Shown here: positions 61,461-64,000 of the stretch, one piece after another
Layout: every line of letters begins with the position of its first letter
How positions within the stretch are numbered: position 1 is the stretch's first letter
Source of the DNA: Mesorhizobium carmichaelinearum
GTDB lineage: Bacteria > Pseudomonadota > Alphaproteobacteria > Rhizobiales > Rhizobiaceae
DNA length: 64,000 nucleotides
Direction of reading: 5' to 3'
Assembly (NCBI RefSeq): GCF_900199455.1
Contig: NZ_FZQR01000002.1
Coordinates: 310,001 to 374,000, forward strand
Notes under the pieces: generated by a model
What the model saw: only the letters and a program-made list of their open reading frames with translations
The model's database searches: none
Told to the model about the DNA's origin: nothing
Made by a program: the position numbers and the translations under genes

Positions 61461-62105
61461 ATGCCGAAGAAGTTGACCTGGCTGACCCTTGTCGCGCTCG
61501 CCGGCCTTAGCCTCAGCGCCTGCAAGATTCTGCCGACGCCCTCCGCGCAAGGCGGCGCCAATGCGTCCGGCTTCAACCCGGACAAGATGGTCGAGGAGAT
61601 CTGGGTGGCGAAGGTCATCCCGTACCTGCAGCAGAAGGCCGGGCCGTTCGCCGAGGTCCATGCGCTGGCGAAGACCGATCAGGCGGCAGCTGGTGCCAAA
61701 TACGGCAACCCGAAGAAGCAGGCGAATTCGCCATGGACCTTCGCGGTCCGCGTCGAGGGCAAGATCATCGCCGCCAACACACAGTCGCGCGCGGTAACGA
61801 TGGATATCGACGTCGACGGCGACGGCAAGGCGGATGCGCGGGTGCAGATCGGGCCGGCGATGCGCGGAACCGCACTGCGCGACAGCCTCGATTTCGTCCA
61901 GTTCAACGATTTCACCAACCAGATCGACTTCGCCCAGTTCGGCAAGGCGTTCAACGCCTATGCCGACAAGACCGTGCTGTCCAAGCTGCCGCGCGAGGCG
62001 CTGGAGGGCCGCACCGCCAAGGTGCTCGGCGCCTACACGATCGAAGGCGGCCAGGACCTGCCATTGGTGACCCCGGCGGAGGCCGAGATCGGGCCGAAGC
62101 CATGA
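61461..62105 (+). CDS. DUF2291 lipoprotein of the sugar importer
   Basis: A 214-residue DUF2291 protein with a lipoprotein signal (LSAC, cysteine 21). The family is found beside ribose-type ABC importers and has no firm function; it may help the binding protein dock or fold. The first 20 residues are hydrophobic, the rest is soluble. A start at 61461 is chosen because it gives a proper signal; the frame is open 9 bases earlier. It overlaps the ATPase gene by 4 bases (ATGA). Confidence 0.85.
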   Translation: MPKKLTWLTLVALAGLSLSACKILPTPSAQGGANASGFNPDKMVEEIWVAKVIPYLQQKAGPFAEVHALAKTDQAAAGAKYGNPKKQANSPWTFAVRVEGKIIAANTQSRAVTMDIDVDGDGKADARVQIGPAMRGTALRDSLDFVQFNDFTNQIDFAQFGKAFNAYADKTVLSKLPREALEGRTAKVLGAYTIEGGQDLPLVTPAEAEIGPKP

Positions 62106-63667
62106 ACACGGTGCTTAGCCAAGACGTCATCCTCAAGCTGGAAGACGTCTCCAAAGTCTCTGCCGGCACCGTCGCGGTCAAGCAGGCCAATTTCGAGGTG
62201 CGCAAGGGCGCGGTCAATGTGCTCGTCGGCGAGAATGGCGCCGGCAAGTCGACGCTGATGAAGATCATCGCCGGCGTCGAGCAGCCGACGGCCGGGCGCA
62301 TCCTGCTCGACGGCAATGAGGTGTCCTTCTCCTCCTCCGGTGACGCGGTGAACCGCGGCATCGGCATGGTGTTCCAGGAATTGAACCTGTTCGGCAACAT
62401 GACGGTCGCCGAGAACATTTTTGCCACGCGCGAGATCACCAACCGGTTTGGCAAGATCGACCGCAAGGAACAGGAACGGCGGGCCGGTGAATTCCTCGAT
62501 CGGCTCGAAGCCGGCACCCGGCCGGACATGCTGGTCGAGGATCTGCGCATCGGCCAGCAGCAGCTGGTCGAGATCGCCAAGGCTGTCTCGCTCGACGCTC
62601 GCATCCTGATCATGGACGAGCCGACTTCGGCGCTGAGTGCGTCCGAAGTCGAGATCCTGTTCAAGGTGATCGCCGACCTCAAGGCGCGCGGCGTGGCGAT
62701 CGTCTACATCTCGCACCGGCTCGAGGAGCTGATTCGCATCGGCGACTACATCACCGTGCTGCGCGACGGCCGCATCACCGGCCAGGAGGAGATGAGACAC
62801 GTCGACACGCAATGGATCGTGCGGCAGATGATCGGCTCGGATGCCAAGGATTTCGCCAAGGCCGACGACCATGTACCGGGCGAGGAAATCTTCCGCGCCG
62901 AGGACATCTGCCTGCCGCGCGCCACCGGCGGACTGGCGGTCGATCACGTCTCGCTGTCGCTGCGCGCCGGCGAGATTCTGGGCATCTACGGCCTGATGGG
63001 CGCCGGGCGCAGCGAGCTGTTCGACTGCATCATGGGCCGCCACGGCCATGCCAGCGGCAAGATCTTCATCGACGGAAAACATATCAGGGAACGCGACACG
63101 ACGCGGCGCATCCGGCGCGGCCTGGCGCTGATCCCGGAAGACCGCCAGCGCGAGGGCCTGGTCTCAATCCTCTCGGTCGCCAGCAATTTGACGCTGGCGA
63201 GCCTGTCGCGCTTCGTGCGCCTGTTCCACATCCGTGGCGGCGACGAGCGGCAGGCTGTCACGGAGATGGTGCGGGAGCTTTCGATCAAAGTCGCCGACCC
63301 GGCGCAGGAAGTCTCGTCGCTTTCCGGCGGCAACCAGCAGAAGGTGGTGATCGGCAAGGCACTGCTCACCGGACCGAAGGTGCTCTTGATGGACGAGCCG
63401 AGCCGCGGCATCGATGTCGGCGCCAAGGCTGACGTCTTCCGCACCATGCGCAAACTGTCGCGCGATGGGCTCGGCATCCTCTTCGCCACATCCGACCTCG
63501 ACGAGGTGATGGCGCTGTCCGACCGGATCGCGGTGATGAGCAATGGCAAACTGACCGGCATGTTCGACCGCGCCGAGGCGACCGAGGCCGCGATCGTCGC
63601 CGCATCGGCGCTCGGCCACGGACCGGCCCTCGCACGTCTTGCCCCAGAACATGGAGAGCAACGCTGA
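62102..63667 (+). CDS. Sugar ABC transporter ATP-binding protein, ribose-like
   Basis: A 521-residue tandem ABC ATPase. Domain 1 has GENGAGKST and MDEPTSALS; domain 2 has the family GLMGAGRSEL region, LSGGNQQKVVIGKALL and MDEPSRGID. The start at 62102 overlaps the DUF2291 stop, and its own stop overlaps the permease start (TGATG). It powers the importer whose binding protein is at 60442-61383. Confidence 0.92.
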   Translation: MNTVLSQDVILKLEDVSKVSAGTVAVKQANFEVRKGAVNVLVGENGAGKSTLMKIIAGVEQPTAGRILLDGNEVSFSSSGDAVNRGIGMVFQELNLFGNMTVAENIFATREITNRFGKIDRKEQERRAGEFLDRLEAGTRPDMLVEDLRIGQQQLVEIAKAVSLDARILIMDEPTSALSASEVEILFKVIADLKARGVAIVYISHRLEELIRIGDYITVLRDGRITGQEEMRHVDTQWIVRQMIGSDAKDFAKADDHVPGEEIFRAEDICLPRATGGLAVDHVSLSLRAGEILGIYGLMGAGRSELFDCIMGRHGHASGKIFIDGKHIRERDTTRRIRRGLALIPEDRQREGLVSILSVASNLTLASLSRFVRLFHIRGGDERQAVTEMVRELSIKVADPAQEVSSLSGGNQQKVVIGKALLTGPKVLLMDEPSRGIDVGAKADVFRTMRKLSRDGLGILFATSDLDEVMALSDRIAVMSNGKLTGMFDRAEATEAAIVAASALGHGPALARLAPEHGEQR

Positions 63668-64000
63668 TGACTGACATTCCGGCCAGAGCGGCTCACGCAT
63701 CGGCCTCCAGCGGCTCGGCGCTGCTGACGCTGATGAAGCTCCGGACCTTCATCGCGCTGATCGCCGTGCTGGTGTTCTTCTCCATCGCAGCGCCGAACTT
63801 CCTGTCGGCCGCCAATCTGATCCTCATGGCCAAGCATGTGGCGCTCAACGCCTTCCTCGCCATGGGCATGACCTTCGTCATCATCACCGGCGGCATCGAC
63901 CTTTCGGTCGGCTCTATCGTCGGCCTGTGCGGCATGGTGGCCGGCTATCTCGTGCTCAACGGCATCGATCTGCAGATCGGCTACACCATCTATTTCAACG
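63667..64000 (+). CDS. Sugar ABC transporter permease, partial
   Basis: The gene runs off the right edge after about 111 codons. It shows a cytoplasmic tail of about 20 residues, then LRTFIALIAVLVFFSIAAPNFLSAANLILM (helix 1) and AMGMTFVIITGGIDLSVGSIVGL, the DLSVGS motif of ribose-type permeases. The start ATG at 63667 overlaps the ATPase stop by one base. Confidence 0.88.
   Translation, partial: MTDIPARAAHASASSGSALLTLMKLRTFIALIAVLVFFSIAAPNFLSAANLILMAKHVALNAFLAMGMTFVIITGGIDLSVGSIVGLCGMVAGYLVLNGIDLQIGYTIYFN

Overview
The window looks like chromosomal DNA of a soil or plant-associated alphaproteobacterium of the Rhizobiales, most likely a Mesorhizobium or close relative. This rests on high GC, rhizobial-type palindromic repeats (10639-10821, 11893-11972, 13550-13598, 39436-39649), many solute ABC systems and the gene families present. 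No database search was run, so the genus is an inference. No rRNA, tRNA, CRISPR array or insertion sequence was seen. Both ends cut through genes: a LysR regulator on the left and a sugar permease on the right.

Left part (1-8276): a LysR gene divergent from an orphan Tat-exported family 5 substrate-binding protein, a tandem DUF427 protein and a short-chain dehydrogenase, then a glycine betaine/proline-type ABC importer (proX, proV, and a double-length proW).

Core (8296-32468): an apparently complete route for breaking down methylated amines. Trimethylamine is N-oxidised by Tmm (8296-9654, minus). TMAO is demethylated by Tdm (28135-30504). Dimethylamine is oxidised by the DmmDABC system (10842-14766, minus). 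Methylamine enters the N-methylglutamate pathway through GMA synthetase, N-methylglutamate synthase (mgsABC) and N-methylglutamate dehydrogenase (mgdABCD), all at 18491-27976. Formaldehyde is released or passed to tetrahydrofolate through GcvT-like domains, which occur in DmmD, MgdC and Tdm. A cupin-XRE regulator, two APC permeases, three very small membrane proteins and two unknown genes belong to this island. A motif, AATTTCA-N4-CAG, recurs upstream of tmm, of the dmm/permease divergent region and of tdm.

Middle (32543-39272): a luciferase-like flavin monooxygenase and a TetR-MFP-RND efflux operon with a clear palindromic operator at its promoter.

Next (39652-51525): an acyl-CoA synthetase, a SorC-type sugar-sensing regulator, a class II aldolase-SDR fusion, a ParDE pair whose ParE lacks a recognisable start codon, and a sugar-type ABC importer divergent from mtnK-mtnA. 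With no mtnB in sight, this looks like a salvage route for 5-methylthioribose or 5-deoxyribose that ends in an aldolase, resembling the DHAP shunt.

Right part (51569-64000): two sugar or sugar-acid ABC importers, a GntR/FadR regulator, a TIM-barrel isomerase and two paralogous ApnO-like dehydrogenases (52430-53275 and 59315-60142), suggesting catabolism of an apionate-like sugar acid. One importer has its ATPase and permease fused in a single 823-residue protein. Two short repeated motifs mark likely operators here.
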